A stretch of 60,732 bases of DNA from Gammaproteobacteria bacterium (GCA_024638505.1 JAHEKE010000007.1:64534-125265); one strand, 5' to 3'. Positions 18,187 to 28,034 are shown, counted from the first letter of the stretch. Notes: a model not told the origin generated them from the sequence alone. Numbers and translations are program-made.

Positions 18187-18384
18187 GCTTGTTGCCGCTT
18201 GTTTGATTACACATGTTCTGCCGGATTCCAGTGTATTATGTAGCGCAATCTTACCAAGCGGTTACGCACTGCGATACCTGCCGGTCGGCCGGGCACCGCG
18301 GGATCCTGCTGAGAGGGATGTCCTTAGCAAAGTTTGCTATCGATAGCGAATACTTGTTTCACGACACCAGCACCAGGCATTGTT

Positions 18385-18960
18385 ATGAAGTTGATCCTTG
18401 CATCCTCCTCTCCTTTTCGACGGGAGCTGCTGAGTAGACTGATGATTCCATTTGATGTCGTTTCACCCGACATTGACGAGACGCCAGTGCAAAGTGAATC
18501 GGCCCCTGATCTAGTGAGAAGGCTGTCCATTGAAAAGGCAAAAACTGTTGCTGAGCGATACGAGCGAGCGCTGGTTATCGGCAGCGACCAGGTGGCTGTG
18601 CACGACGGCGAAATCATCGGTAAGCCACACAACCACGAACAGGCAGTGCGACAGCTGGAAAATGCTTCCGGTAAGAGTATTGTGCTGTATACCGGACTTG
18701 CCGTGGTGAATACCCAGAGTGAATCGATTCATTCTGACGTGATTCCCTGCCAGGTTAAATTCAAGAAACTGAGTTCCGCGCAGATCAAACGTTACCTGGA
18801 AAAGGAAAAACCCTACGGTTGCAGCGGCAGCCTGCGTGCCGACGGGTTGGGCGTGGCGTTGCTAGAGAAGTTCTCTGGCGATGATCCGAGCGCGCTGATT
18901 GGCCTGCCGCTGGTTAGGCTCGTCAGTATGTTGGAGGCGGAAGGCATGCCGCCTGTGTAA
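18385..18960 (+). CDS. yceF: Maf-family nucleotide pyrophosphatase, YceF subgroup
   Basis: 191 residues from ATG 18385; the open frame begins 17 codons earlier, but the family N-terminus is MKLILASSSPFRRELL. The signature GSDQVAV (rather than the dTTP-type ADTVV), the IIGKP motif and the ending GLPLVRLVSMLEAEGMPP fit YceF, which hydrolyses 7-methyl-GTP. In E. coli and Pseudomonas it lies beside yceD-rpmF; here about 14 kb of other genes intervene. It is oriented opposite to its neighbours, as is usual. Confidence 0.92.
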   Translation: MKLILASSSPFRRELLSRLMIPFDVVSPDIDETPVQSESAPDLVRRLSIEKAKTVAERYERALVIGSDQVAVHDGEIIGKPHNHEQAVRQLENASGKSIVLYTGLAVVNTQSESIHSDVIPCQVKFKKLSSAQIKRYLEKEKPYGCSGSLRADGLGVALLEKFSGDDPSALIGLPLVRLVSMLEAEGMPPV

Positions 18961-19014
18961 TTATCGCCCGGCGCAACAGCAGCCGAAGGAATGATGTTGA
19001 TCCAGACGGTGTTA

Positions 19015-19986
19015 TTACCTGAAACTCGGCAGCGCGAAATTTGCATTCAGCTGCAGCGCGTTTGCCACGCCAACGCCCACCTGTTTGGCGAAACGGTCCA
19101 GCAAGCTCTCCTCGTGCGTGTAGTCGACAATCTTCTCGGCACCGATCACGTCGCGTGCAACATAACCTGCGCTGCCAAAATCATCCACCAGCCCGAGCTT
19201 TTTCGCTTCCTCACCGGTCCAGATTAACCCACTGAACAGATCGGGGTGGTCGCTTAAACGATCGCCGCGGCCCTGTCTCACAATATCGATAAACTGGGCG
19301 TGTATCTGCTGCAGAATTTTGACTGCGTGCGCTTTATCCTCTGATGCCAGGGGAGAGAAAGGATCCAGTATGCCTTTGTACTTGCCGGCGGTTAACAGAC
19401 GTCGCTCCACACCGAGTTTTTTCATGGTGTCGACAAAACCGAAACCATCCATCAGCACACCGATCGAGCCAACGATGCTGGCTTCATTAACAAATATCTT
19501 TTCAGCAGCAGCAGCAACATAATAACCACCGGATGCACACACGTCGGCCACGACTGCATGCAGAGGGATCTCTGGGTACTGTTCACGCAAGCGCCTGATC
19601 TCGGCGTTGATGTAGCCGGCCTGAACCGGACTGCCGCCAGGGCTGTTGATGCGGATGATTACGCCTTTTACATTATCTGCCTCAAACGCCGAACGCAGCC
19701 CGGTGACAACGTCATCTGCTTTGGTGTCGCCGCCAGATGCAATCACTCCCTCAACGTCTACCAGTGCAGTGTGGTCACCTGTCGTACTGGGCACCTCTGA
19801 ATCCAGCAGCATGAACAGCAGAAAAAGAAAATAAATAGCGAAAAACGCTTTAAAGAATATGTTCCATCTGCGATTGCGCTTACGCTCTTTCAGATTCTCC
19901 CACAGATACTCCTTGAGTAGACTGCTTTCCGTCGTGCTGGAGCTGGTCTGTTCAGGTAGTTGCGGTGAATGCTGCTCTGACATCAT
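19015..19986 (-). CDS. sppA: Signal peptide peptidase SppA (S49 family)
   Basis: 323 residues, the short single-domain SppA form. A basic N-terminus leads into one transmembrane helix (about 43-62), followed by the S49 protease domain. The Ser/Lys dyad is Ser152 in VCASGGYYVA and probably Lys204 in AGKYKGILDP. It degrades cleaved signal peptides in the inner membrane. The ATG overlaps the stop of the upstream Rieske gene (ATGA) and has a GAGG site. The rluC-x-sppA-maf order matches Pseudomonas. Confidence 0.94.
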   Translation of the reverse strand: MMSEQHSPQLPEQTSSSTTESSLLKEYLWENLKERKRNRRWNIFFKAFFAIYFLFLLFMLLDSEVPSTTGDHTALVDVEGVIASGGDTKADDVVTGLRSAFEADNVKGVIIRINSPGGSPVQAGYINAEIRRLREQYPEIPLHAVVADVCASGGYYVAAAAEKIFVNEASIVGSIGVLMDGFGFVDTMKKLGVERRLLTAGKYKGILDPFSPLASEDKAHAVKILQQIHAQFIDIVRQGRGDRLSDHPDLFSGLIWTGEEAKKLGLVDDFGSAGYVARDVIGAEKIVDYTHEESLLDRFAKQVGVGVANALQLNANFALPSFR

Positions 19987-20375
19987 GGATCCTCATTTAA
20001 AATTGTTACACTGCTATTATCCGATAGCGCGACTCTTCCTTCTAGCTCCTTTACCGGTAGTGGTACCAGCCCTAATCCGCTGCAGGGTCCACCTAAACAA
20101 GCGCCGCTCGTTGCATCATAGAGGGCGCCGTGAGTCGCGCAAATCAGGTGATCTCGATCAAAATCAAAAAAATCATCGTTGATAAAGTTAAGCTTGAGCT
20201 GCATGTGGCTGCATCGGTTGATGTAAGCATAGACTACACCCCTGAAACGAACGGCGAAGGCTGGCAGAATCTCTTCATTCTTAACTACCTGAAACTCAAT
20301 TCCCCTGCCTCCGCTTGCAAGGTCCTGGCTCAGGCAAATTGTGTCCGCTAGTGGTGGCATACGCTGATCAATCAT
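19983..20375 (-). CDS. Small Rieske [2Fe-2S] protein
   Basis: 130 residues from the ATG at 20373-20375; a GTG 8 codons upstream lies within rluC and is less likely. The Rieske cluster ligands are visible: Cys55 and His57 (CSHMQLKLN), Cys79 and His82 (CATHGALYDATSG). No oxygenase catalytic domain, so it resembles stand-alone ferredoxin-type Rieske proteins of unknown partner. It overlaps sppA by 4 nt and lies 5 bp after rluC, where Pseudomonas has a HAD hydrolase gene. Confidence 0.87.
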   Translation of the reverse strand: MIDQRMPPLADTICLSQDLASGGRGIEFQVVKNEEILPAFAVRFRGVVYAYINRCSHMQLKLNFINDDFFDFDRDHLICATHGALYDATSGACLGGPCSGLGLVPLPVKELEGRVALSDNSSVTILNEDP

Positions 20376-20380
20376 TACAA

Positions 20381-21346
20381 TTAGTTTCGCTCTGCACACC
20401 CGATTCTTCTCAGGATGCGCGTGAGTTCATCCGGTAGCGGGCAAGACAGGTCAATCTTCTCCCCGCTGGCCGGATGGGTGAATACCAGATTGCCGGCATG
20501 TAGAAACAGACGCTTCAAACCCATAGATCGATACCGGCGGTTAACTTCTTTATCACCGTACTTTTCGTCACCAATTATTGGGTGTCCACGATAAGCTGCG
20601 TGCACCCGCGCCTGATGAGTCCGCCCGGTGATGAGGTCGATCTCCATCAGAGTGCAGCCAAGGAAAGCCTGTAAAGTGGTGAACTTGGATTTTGCACTTT
20701 GTCCATCGTCAGCGGGCAGCACGATGCGCTCACCGGAGCGTTCCGCATTTTTTTTGAGTGGCATATCTACCGCATGCCGCCTGACGTTCCAGCTGCCGTA
20801 AACTAAGGCTTGATACTTTTTTTGAACCCGTCGTTCCCGCTCTGCGGTCTGCCTGAAGTCCTGGTGCAGAATCCGCAGAGCACTGCGCTTTTTAGCCAGC
20901 AGCAGACAACCCGATGTAGCGCGGTCCAAGCGATGCACAAGGTCCAAATATCGGTCCTCTGATCTGGTGGCACGCAGATGTTCTATCAGGCCCATGCTGA
21001 TTCCGCTGCCGGCGTGCACTGCAATTCCGGCTGGTTTATTTATGACTAAAATGTGGTCATCTTCATACAGCACCTCGAGCTGAGCATGGAACAGCTTCGG
21101 GCCAGCGACGGTGCATGGCTTGGCAGATAATCTTATGGGGGGGATTCGGATCTGGTCACCGGCCTGAAGGCGAGCATGCGCTCTGACCCTGCCATCATTG
21201 ACCCGCACCTCACCACGCCGGACGATGCGATAAATGAGGCTTCTGGGAGCGCCTTTGAGCTCACGCAGTAAAAAATTATCAAGGCGCTGCCCGCTGTATT
21301 CCGCCTGCACCGTGAGGTATGACACTTTGGTTTGATTCGATCTCAT
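20381..21346 (-). CDS. rluC: 23S rRNA pseudouridine synthase RluC
   Basis: 321 residues. N-terminal S4 RNA-binding domain (about 15-75, GQRLDNFLLRELKGAPRS) and the RluA-type catalytic domain with the active Asp in VHRLDRATSGCLL. RluC modifies U955, U2504 and U2580 in E. coli 23S rRNA. It is divergent from rne, the arrangement seen in E. coli and Pseudomonas, which separates it from RluA and RluD paralogues. Confidence 0.94.
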   Translation of the reverse strand: MRSNQTKVSYLTVQAEYSGQRLDNFLLRELKGAPRSLIYRIVRRGEVRVNDGRVRAHARLQAGDQIRIPPIRLSAKPCTVAGPKLFHAQLEVLYEDDHILVINKPAGIAVHAGSGISMGLIEHLRATRSEDRYLDLVHRLDRATSGCLLLAKKRSALRILHQDFRQTAERERRVQKKYQALVYGSWNVRRHAVDMPLKKNAERSGERIVLPADDGQSAKSKFTTLQAFLGCTLMEIDLITGRTHQARVHAAYRGHPIIGDEKYGDKEVNRRYRSMGLKRLFLHAGNLVFTHPASGEKIDLSCPLPDELTRILRRIGCAERN

Positions 21347-21369
21347 AACAGACTGAAATCATAAACAAA

Positions 21370-21398
21370 TTGAAGGATTTAATCTGGCTTGCTATATT
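21370..21398 (+). promoter_or_regulatory. Candidate rne promoter
   Basis: TTGAAG (21370-21375) and TATATT (21393-21398) are separated by exactly 17 bp, a good sigma-70 arrangement. The predicted start near 21405 gives an rne leader of about 340 nt, close to the roughly 360-nt leader known for E. coli rne. Confidence 0.65.
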
Positions 21399-21404
21399 AC
21401 CGTG

Positions 21405-21744
21405 CACAGCGTGTGACACGCGAGCGGAGGCGTCAGGCAAGTAGCGCCTTTCGATCACCGGCCGAGCAGAATACGGCCGCTGCAGCGATTAGCTGCATAA
21501 CTTGTTGATTGCAAAGAATTATCGTAAATCCCAGTAGCGGGTTTGCGCCGTGCGGAATGGACGTGCCCCGAGAGAAATCGGGCCCAAACCGCACTGAAGG
21601 GTTAACGCACTCCTCCCCGATATGTCGTAGGAGTGCACAAGAACAAGACGGTACCGGAATGCGCTTAACGCGCAGTGGCGGGGACCTGCCACATGCTTGT
21701 GGCTAAGGTTTCCTATTTAAAGCGGGACCGCTGGAACACAGGAA
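21405..21744 (+). ncRNA. Structured rne 5' untranslated leader
   Basis: A gene-free stretch before rne with several self-complementary segments: CCCGA (21567-21571) with TCGGG (21578-21582); an 8-bp stem GCACTCCT (21607-21614) with AGGAGTGC (21629-21636); and GTGGC/GCCAC pairings near 21675-21705. In E. coli the rne leader is bound by RNase E for feedback control of its own mRNA; the same role is inferred here from length, structure and position. I did not match the primary sequence to the E. coli element. Confidence 0.55.
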
Positions 21745-23940
21745 ATGAAAAGAATGTTGTTTAACGCAACTCACGAGGAAGAGTTGCGGGTGGCCATCGT
21801 CGATGGCCAGAAGCTGCTGGATCTGGACATAGAGTCATCCATCCATCATCAAAAAAAGGGAAACATATACAAGGGTCGAGTTACGCGCGTTGAGCCCAGT
21901 TTAGAAGCGGCTTTCGTTGAGTATGGATCCGAACGTCAGGGATTTTTACCACTAAAGGAAATTTCCAGGATCTATTTTACCGACTACTCCCCAAAAACGC
22001 CGATGGCGCAGGTCCGCATCCAGGACGTTATCAAGGAAGGTCATGAGCTGTTGGTGCAGGTTGAAAAAGACGAGCGTGGCAATAAAGGCGCCGCCTTAAC
22101 CACGTTTATCAGCCTTGCCGGCCGGTTTTTGGTGCTGATGCCGCGCAATCCCAAGGGCGGAGGGATTTCCCGCCGGATCGAGGGTGAGCAGCGGGCAGAA
22201 CTGCGTGAGGCCATGAGCCAGCTTGAACTTCCCACCGAACATGCATTGATCGCGCGCACCGCAGGAATCGGGAAAAGCGTCGAGGAACTGCAGTGGGACC
22301 TGGATTTTCTGCTGCAACTATGGGATGCAATACACAGCGCGGCTGAGCAAAAGCCTGCTCCCTTTCTGGTGTATCAGGAGACCAACCTCGTGGTGCGCGC
22401 CATTCGCGATTACCTGCGCAATGATATCGCCGAGATTATGGTTGATGATCAGCGAATTTTTGATCGGGCCCAGCGCTTCATGGAGCAGGTGATGCCGCAG
22501 CACAAATCCAAGCTTAAGCTGTATACGGATACGGTGCCGCTGTTCTCTCGATTTCAGATAGAGCATCAGATCGAGTCAGCGTTTTCCCGAGAGGTACGGC
22601 TGCCTTCAGGCGGCGCGGTAATCATCGATCATACCGAGGCTTTAGTGACCATTGATGTTAACTCAGCTCGCGCTACCAAAGGCGCCGATATCGAGGAGAC
22701 CGCTCTGCACACCAATCTGGAGGCGGCTGATGAGATTGCGCGCCAGCTGAGAATAAGAGATCTCGGCGGACTAATCGTCATTGACTTTATAGACATGACT
22801 TCCAACCGCAATCAGCGGACCGTCGAAAACAGATTACAGGACGCGTTAAAAGTGGACCGCGCCCGGGTTCAGGTGGGGCGGATTTCCCGCTTCGGCATGC
22901 TGGAAATGTCGCGCCAGCGGCTGCGCCCCTCGATTGGAGAGTCGAACTATATTTCATGCCCGCGCTGTGCGGGGACCGGCCACATCCGCGGCATCGCATC
23001 TTCCGCGTTGCATATCTTGCGCATCATCGAGGAAGAAGCGCTTAAGGAAAATACGGAAGCGATTCACGCCCATCTGCCCACAGCGACGGCTACTTATTTG
23101 TTAAATGAGAAACGAAACGAGGTATCTATGATCGAGAGTCGACTGGGTACTCGTATAATAATCATTCCCACCGAAACTCTGGATACGCCAAATTTTGAAA
23201 TTCGGCGCCTGCGTGCAGAAGACCTGGCGCACGCCCAGCAGGTCCCCAGTTACAAGATTGAACGTGAAGTCGCTGACGAATCGGAAACGGTCGGAGCAGC
23301 GGAGAGCAGGCAGCGGGAGATGCCCGCGGTAGGATTAGAGCAGATGAAGTCCAGTGCACCCCCGCCCGAGCAAAAAGTATCCGTCGCAGCGCCAGTCCCG
23401 AGTACCGGATTGATCAAGAGTCTATTTGGTAAATGGTTTGGTGGAAATGGTGAAGCGCCAGTCGAAGACAAGGAGGAGACGGCGCCCGTGCAAGCGCGAA
23501 AAACATCGCCTGGGCGGCCGCGCGGCCGTCGGCCAAGCCAGCCCGGCGCCAGGCGCGGCAGACAGCCGGGTCAAAGGCAGGGCCAGTCCAGTAAGGAGAC
23601 AGCTCAGAAAAAAAGTGACTCGGGTGGGCGTCCGCGGCGTGGACAGGGTAGGAACAAACCTGCAGCGGCTTCAAGCAACCGTGGCAATAAAGCAAGAGCT
23701 GACGCCAAGATTAAGAGTCAAGGCGGCGAGCGGGCGGGGCAAGCGAAGAAGCCGGAGCAAAGCACTTCAGCAGCCCAAAAGCCGGTACAAACAGCGCGTT
23801 CCGATGAGGCGAATGTATCAGCGGATAATTCTGCACGCGCCCAGCCTGAGCCTGCTCCGACCACTTCTACCGGCGAGTCAAATTCTCCGGTGAAAGAGGA
23901 ATCCTTATCTGGTTCTATTGATCCCGGTACCCGGTTATAG
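21745..23940 (+). CDS. rne: Ribonuclease E
   Basis: 731 residues against 1061 in E. coli. The catalytic half is complete: S1 domain (about 35-120, [24 protein letters not shown]), DNase I-like site with DVNSAR and DFIDM acidic residues, and the zinc link CPRCAGTGH (near residue 408). The C-terminal part is short. [13 protein letters not shown] (near 553) looks like the membrane-binding amphipathic helix. It is followed by an Arg/Gly/Pro/Gln-rich RNA-binding tail and a disordered end. The role is mRNA decay and tRNA/rRNA maturation at the inner membrane. Confidence 0.96.
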   Translation: MKRMLFNATHEEELRVAIVDGQKLLDLDIESSIHHQKKGNIYKGRVTRVEPSLEAAFVEYGSERQGFLPLKEISRIYFTDYSPKTPMAQVRIQDVIKEGHELLVQVEKDERGNKGAALTTFISLAGRFLVLMPRNPKGGGISRRIEGEQRAELREAMSQLELPTEHALIARTAGIGKSVEELQWDLDFLLQLWDAIHSAAEQKPAPFLVYQETNLVVRAIRDYLRNDIAEIMVDDQRIFDRAQRFMEQVMPQHKSKLKLYTDTVPLFSRFQIEHQIESAFSREVRLPSGGAVIIDHTEALVTIDVNSARATKGADIEETALHTNLEAADEIARQLRIRDLGGLIVIDFIDMTSNRNQRTVENRLQDALKVDRARVQVGRISRFGMLEMSRQRLRPSIGESNYISCPRCAGTGHIRGIASSALHILRIIEEEALKENTEAIHAHLPTATATYLLNEKRNEVSMIESRLGTRIIIIPTETLDTPNFEIRRLRAEDLAHAQQVPSYKIEREVADESETVGAAESRQREMPAVGLEQMKSSAPPPEQKVSVAAPVPSTGLIKSLFGKWFGGNGEAPVEDKEETAPVQARKTSPGRPRGRRPSQPGARRGRQPGQRQGQSSKETAQKKSDSGGRPRRGQGRNKPAAASSNRGNKARADAKIKSQGGERAGQAKKPEQSTSAAQKPVQTARSDEANVSADNSARAQPEPAPTTSTGESNSPVKEESLSGSIDPGTRL

Positions 23941-24040
23941 GTGAAATCGAATTCAGTCGAACACGACAAAGGTGAACCAGTGCGTCTGATTTGACCAGAA
24001 AAATGAGCTCGTGTCGGCGTTGCGCCAGCGGTGGGTGTTT

Positions 24041-25357
24041 TCACTTTTGAGCTTTACGTTCGAACACGGATATCGCTTCGACGTGCGTGGTGTGGGGAAA
24101 CATATCCACCACTCTGGCGAGTTTAAACCTGAACCCCATTTTGCGCACCAGCAGCTCTGTATCCCGCGCCAGCGTCGCCGGATTGCAGGAAATGTAGACC
24201 ACTCGTTGGGGATTGAGGCGGCGCAGAGCTTTGATAACGTTGATGGCTCCCGTACGGGGAGGATCCAGTAAGACTTTATCGTAGGCACGCTCCGTCCATG
24301 CAGCATCGAAGTCATCGACGTACAGATCTGATTGAACAAACTCTACATTATCGATTTGGTTTCGTTCAGCATTATATTTTGCCCGCTGCACCAGACCTGC
24401 GTCGCCTTCGACACCCCATACCTTCCCGGCTCTGCGTGCCACGGGAAGAGTGAAGTTTCCCAAGCCGCAGAATAAATCAAGGATGCTGTCCTCCGGCCCT
24501 GGATCTAGGTACTCGATCGCCGCGTTAACTAGTTTTTGATTGATATCCGCATTGACCTGAATAAAGTCGGTAGGCTCGAAAGCAATGGTAATATTATGCT
24601 GCTGGAGACAGTAGTGCAGCATGGCCGGGGCTTGTGGATGGTGTGCGCGCACGGAGTCCAGCCCACCCGGTTGAAGAAAGACCTGCACCCCCCTGGTCTC
24701 GGCAAAAGCACGAAGGGCGTCCAGATCCGAAGCGGTCAGGTCAACCAGGTGGCGGAACACCAGAGAAGTTGCGTTATCGCCGACGGCAACCTCTATTTGA
24801 GGAATTTGGTCACAGCAGCTCATGCCTTGAAGCAGAATTTGCATAGCGGGTAGAAGCCCTGAAATATAGGCATCCAGCACCATGCACCTGCGCAGAGGCG
24901 TGATATAACTTTTTCTGCGCTCACGAAAGCCCACTAGCACGCCGCCTTTTTTAGGCACGAATCTTACACCCAGCCGGGCTTTGCGCCGGTATCCCCAAGC
25001 CGGGCCCGTAATCGGTTCAGCGTAGTCGTCGGCCTGCACCTTGGCGACGCGTGCAAGACAGTCGTTGAGCTGGGCTGCCTTGGCCAGGATCTGCTTGGTG
25101 GCAGATAAGTGCTGCAGGGCGCACCCTCCGCAAACCCCGAAATACTCACACGGAGGCTCTACTCTGTCTGGCGAGGGACGCAACACTTCTACTACCTTGC
25201 CCGTTTCATAGGACCGCCTTTTACGCCCGCGTTGGAAATGGACAAGCTCCCCCGGTAAAGCTAGGTCCACAAAAAAGACCTTGCCGTCGATTCTGGCCAC
25301 GCCACGTCCATCGTGGCTGAGTGACTCGATCTCCGCGCGTTGGAACTGGCTATTCAA
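24041..25357 (-). CDS. rlmD: 23S rRNA (uracil-1939) methyltransferase
   Basis: 438 residues. N-terminal TRAM domain (about 1-60), an iron-sulfur cluster region with CEYFGVCGGCALQH, SAM-binding DLFCGLGNFTLPVA, and the catalytic Cys in VYISCNPATLARD. RlmD forms m5U1939 in 23S rRNA. RlmC and TrmA are relatives; the TRAM domain and length favour RlmD. Its start overlaps the end of the upstream exonuclease gene by 8 nt. Confidence 0.92.
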   Translation of the reverse strand: MNSQFQRAEIESLSHDGRGVARIDGKVFFVDLALPGELVHFQRGRKRRSYETGKVVEVLRPSPDRVEPPCEYFGVCGGCALQHLSATKQILAKAAQLNDCLARVAKVQADDYAEPITGPAWGYRRKARLGVRFVPKKGGVLVGFRERRKSYITPLRRCMVLDAYISGLLPAMQILLQGMSCCDQIPQIEVAVGDNATSLVFRHLVDLTASDLDALRAFAETRGVQVFLQPGGLDSVRAHHPQAPAMLHYCLQQHNITIAFEPTDFIQVNADINQKLVNAAIEYLDPGPEDSILDLFCGLGNFTLPVARRAGKVWGVEGDAGLVQRAKYNAERNQIDNVEFVQSDLYVDDFDAAWTERAYDKVLLDPPRTGAINVIKALRRLNPQRVVYISCNPATLARDTELLVRKMGFRFKLARVVDMFPHTTHVEAISVFERKAQK

Positions 25358-26138
25358 ATATGGAATCGGTCGACCAAGCCTGTAAGAACTGATTAAGATG
25401 GGATTTATTTTCTTTAACTAGTTCATGCCTGACCAAATCGAATTCTTTTGCAAGTTGCGCTGGGCTTAACGTACCGCGGGCAAATTCCCACTTGAGATAC
25501 AACAGGTAAGTGTTGAGCGCATCGGTTTCGCAGTAGTCTCTGATATCGTCGAATCTGCCATCCTGGTATGCCCCCCAAACTTGTGAGCCATCCATTCCGA
25601 GTTTACCGGGCAGTCCGCACAGCACCGCCAGCTGATCCAGCGCAACAGCCCCTCTCATTTGATACCCCGACAACACATCCATCAGGTCGGTATGGCGGTA
25701 GTGGAAACGATTGATGTAGTTATTCCATTTGAATTCACGATCATGCTCGCCCACATCCCAGTACCTGGGCGCAGTTACCCCTAGCTTGAGGCAACGATAG
25801 TTGAGCACCGGCAGGTCAAAGCCGCTTCCATTCCACGAAACAAGAGTGGGCGTGTAGCGCTCAATTCCCTCGAAGAATCGAGTGATGGTCTCTTTCTCTG
25901 TTGCATCATCTGCCCCTAAAGACCAGACTTTAAAACTCTCTTCCCGACGCATTACGATGGAAATGACGATGACGCGGTGCAGATGCAGAGGCAGAAAATC
26001 GGAATCCCGCAGCTCCGCTTGCTTGGCAAACATGACCCGCGCGATTTCGTCGTCACTGAGTCCTTCCAGGTTATACAAACGCTTACCGCCATCCGTGTCC
26101 GGAATGGTTTCGATATCAAAGGTTAAAATATTCAGCAT
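25350..26138 (-). CDS. Predicted 3'-5' exonuclease of the PolB proofreading type
   Basis: 262 residues, a stand-alone DEDD exonuclease like the PolB exonuclease domain (DNA_pol_B_exo_2). ExoI motif FDIETIPD at 6-13, ExoII around SWNGSGFDLPVLNYR, ExoIII around YCETDALNTYLLYL. These proteins lack a polymerase domain and their precise role is unknown; DNA repair is likely given recJ next door. Overlaps rlmD by 8 nt. Confidence 0.87.
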   Translation of the reverse strand: MLNILTFDIETIPDTDGGKRLYNLEGLSDDEIARVMFAKQAELRDSDFLPLHLHRVIVISIVMRREESFKVWSLGADDATEKETITRFFEGIERYTPTLVSWNGSGFDLPVLNYRCLKLGVTAPRYWDVGEHDREFKWNNYINRFHYRHTDLMDVLSGYQMRGAVALDQLAVLCGLPGKLGMDGSQVWGAYQDGRFDDIRDYCETDALNTYLLYLKWEFARGTLSPAQLAKEFDLVRHELVKENKSHLNQFLQAWSTDSIFE

Positions 26139-26207
26139 TGCTGTTGTGCCGCGCTACTGTTTGCAGTTCTCTGGCCGGCGGTCATCTGCTAACCGTACGA
26201 GCGTCCC

Positions 26208-27929
26208 TCAGCGTCCTCTGCACTCAAGATGCTCCACGAGTAATTGTGGTTTACACAGGCCGTTATAGTCATTGATGTCCAGTCGATAGGCTATTCTCAC
26301 ACCTTCGGCCATATCCACATCTTGATATGACTCACTTTGGTAAAATGCCAGCGCATCAAATACCTTGTTGCTGCCTTTTATTCTCACCCGCAGCTTCAAA
26401 TGCCGGTCAGCCAGGACTTTTCGGTCGAGTACGTCGAACTCATCGTCAAACACGGGTTCGGGGAAGCCCTGCCCCCAAGGACCGGAATGCTTGATCAGTC
26501 TGGCGAACTCCAGGGAGAGATCACTTTCGTCAAGCCTACCGTCACTCATTACGATACCCGACTGCACACTGGGATCGGTCTGACGTTCTACCTCGTCAAT
26601 AAACGCCGTTTTGAACAACTCCAGGTTGGACTCCTTTAACGAAAGACCGGCCGCGGCGGCGTGGCCGCCGAAACGAAGGATCAGCCCCGGGTTTTTGACG
26701 TCGATTGCATACAGCACGTCCCGGATATGCAGCCCCTCGACGGATCGTGCCGAGCCCTTCAATTCATGCTGCTTAGTTTTAGCAAAGGCCACCACTGGAC
26801 GATGGACGTTATCTTTAATACGTCCCGCAATCAATCCCACCACCCCCTGGTGCCAGGTTTGTTCGTACAGGCATATACCCGCGGGGAGGGTGCCACTGAA
26901 CTCCTTCCCATTGACTATCTCAATGGCCTGGGTACGCATCTCCTCTTCGATTTGTCGGCGCCGCAGATTCAGTTCGTTTAACTCCCGCGCCAAGCGGCGC
27001 GCATGATCGTGATCATCCGTTAGCAGGCACTCTATCCCGAGTGACATATCTTCCAGTCGACCTGCTGCATTGAGTCGAGGGCCCACTACGAAACCCAGGT
27101 CAGACGAGGTTATCTGTCCAGGGTTACGGTTTTTGAATGCGAGCAGCGCCTGAATGCCCGGACGACAATGACCGCCGTTAATGCGCTCTAATCCTTTGTA
27201 AACCATAATGCGATTGTTCTTATCAAGCGGAACCAGGTCGGCAACCGTACCGACGGCTACCAAATCCAGATAGTCACTGAGTTTAGGTTCGACTTTATCT
27301 TGAAACCAGGAGATCTGCTTCAAATGGCTGCGCAGCGCAATAATCAGGTAAAAGATGACGCCAACTCCGGCCAGGGCCGAACTCTTAAAGTTGCTGCTAG
27401 TTAAGTTTGGGTTGACGATTGCGTCTGCGTTGGGGAGGCGCGCTGCTGGTAAATGGTGGTCGGTGATGATGACTGACATGCCGAGTTTCTTTGCAGTATC
27501 AACCCCATCTACGTTGGCAATGCCGTTATCTACCGTGATCAGCAATTCAGGATTCATTTGCGCCGCAACATTTACAATCTCGGAACTCAATCCGTAGCCA
27601 AAATCAAACCGATTTGGAATCAGGTAGTCAACCTGACTGGCTCCCATATTACGCAGCGCCAGTACGCCCAGCGCGGTACTGGTAGCGCCATCCGCGTCAA
27701 AATCACCAATAAAAATAATCTTCTGATCCATCGTCAGCGCGCGCGCCAACACCCTGACTGCATCCGCAACCCCGGGCAGCTTCTCCGGTGTGAGTAAACT
27801 CTCAAGGGTGTAGTCAAGTTGGTCGTTGGAAACGATTTGCCGGCCGGCATAAATTTTATTTAACACGGGGTGCAGCGTTTGATCAGCGAAGGCATTGGTA
27901 ACACGTCTTTGGATTGTTTTGTGCTGCAT
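26208..27929 (-). CDS. recJ: Single-strand-specific 5'-3' exonuclease RecJ
   Basis: 573 residues, matching E. coli RecJ (577). DHH-family motifs: GDFDADGATSTAL (motif I), TVDNGI (II), ITDHHLP (III) and the DHHA1 segment with RFGGHAAAAGLSL. It resects 5' ends in RecF-pathway recombination and mismatch repair. It lies upstream of the exonuclease gene with a 69-bp gap and is divergent from the membrane-protein gene at 28035. Confidence 0.96.
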   Translation of the reverse strand: MQHKTIQRRVTNAFADQTLHPVLNKIYAGRQIVSNDQLDYTLESLLTPEKLPGVADAVRVLARALTMDQKIIFIGDFDADGATSTALGVLALRNMGASQVDYLIPNRFDFGYGLSSEIVNVAAQMNPELLITVDNGIANVDGVDTAKKLGMSVIITDHHLPAARLPNADAIVNPNLTSSNFKSSALAGVGVIFYLIIALRSHLKQISWFQDKVEPKLSDYLDLVAVGTVADLVPLDKNNRIMVYKGLERINGGHCRPGIQALLAFKNRNPGQITSSDLGFVVGPRLNAAGRLEDMSLGIECLLTDDHDHARRLARELNELNLRRRQIEEEMRTQAIEIVNGKEFSGTLPAGICLYEQTWHQGVVGLIAGRIKDNVHRPVVAFAKTKQHELKGSARSVEGLHIRDVLYAIDVKNPGLILRFGGHAAAAGLSLKESNLELFKTAFIDEVERQTDPSVQSGIVMSDGRLDESDLSLEFARLIKHSGPWGQGFPEPVFDDEFDVLDRKVLADRHLKLRVRIKGSNKVFDALAFYQSESYQDVDMAEGVRIAYRLDINDYNGLCKPQLLVEHLECRGR

Positions 27930-27974
27930 TATCGATTGCGTGATCAGCTTGGTGAGAGTTATGAGGAATTTCGG

Positions 27975-28000
27975 TTGATTATGAAGGTTTCCATTATAAT
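27975..28000 (+). promoter_or_regulatory. Candidate promoter for the membrane protein gene
   Basis: A perfect -10 TATAAT lies at 27995-28000, 35 bp before the start at 28035. The best -35-like hexamer TTGATT (27975-27980) is only 14 bp away, so the -35 is uncertain. Confidence 0.4.
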
Positions 28001-28034
28001 GGGTATACCGCCTTGAACTACTGACACAGGCTGA

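Noticed and set aside
23426-23893. 155-codon Arg-rich frame inside rne
   Set aside because: Alternative frame of the repetitive RNase E tail; composition explains the lack of stops.
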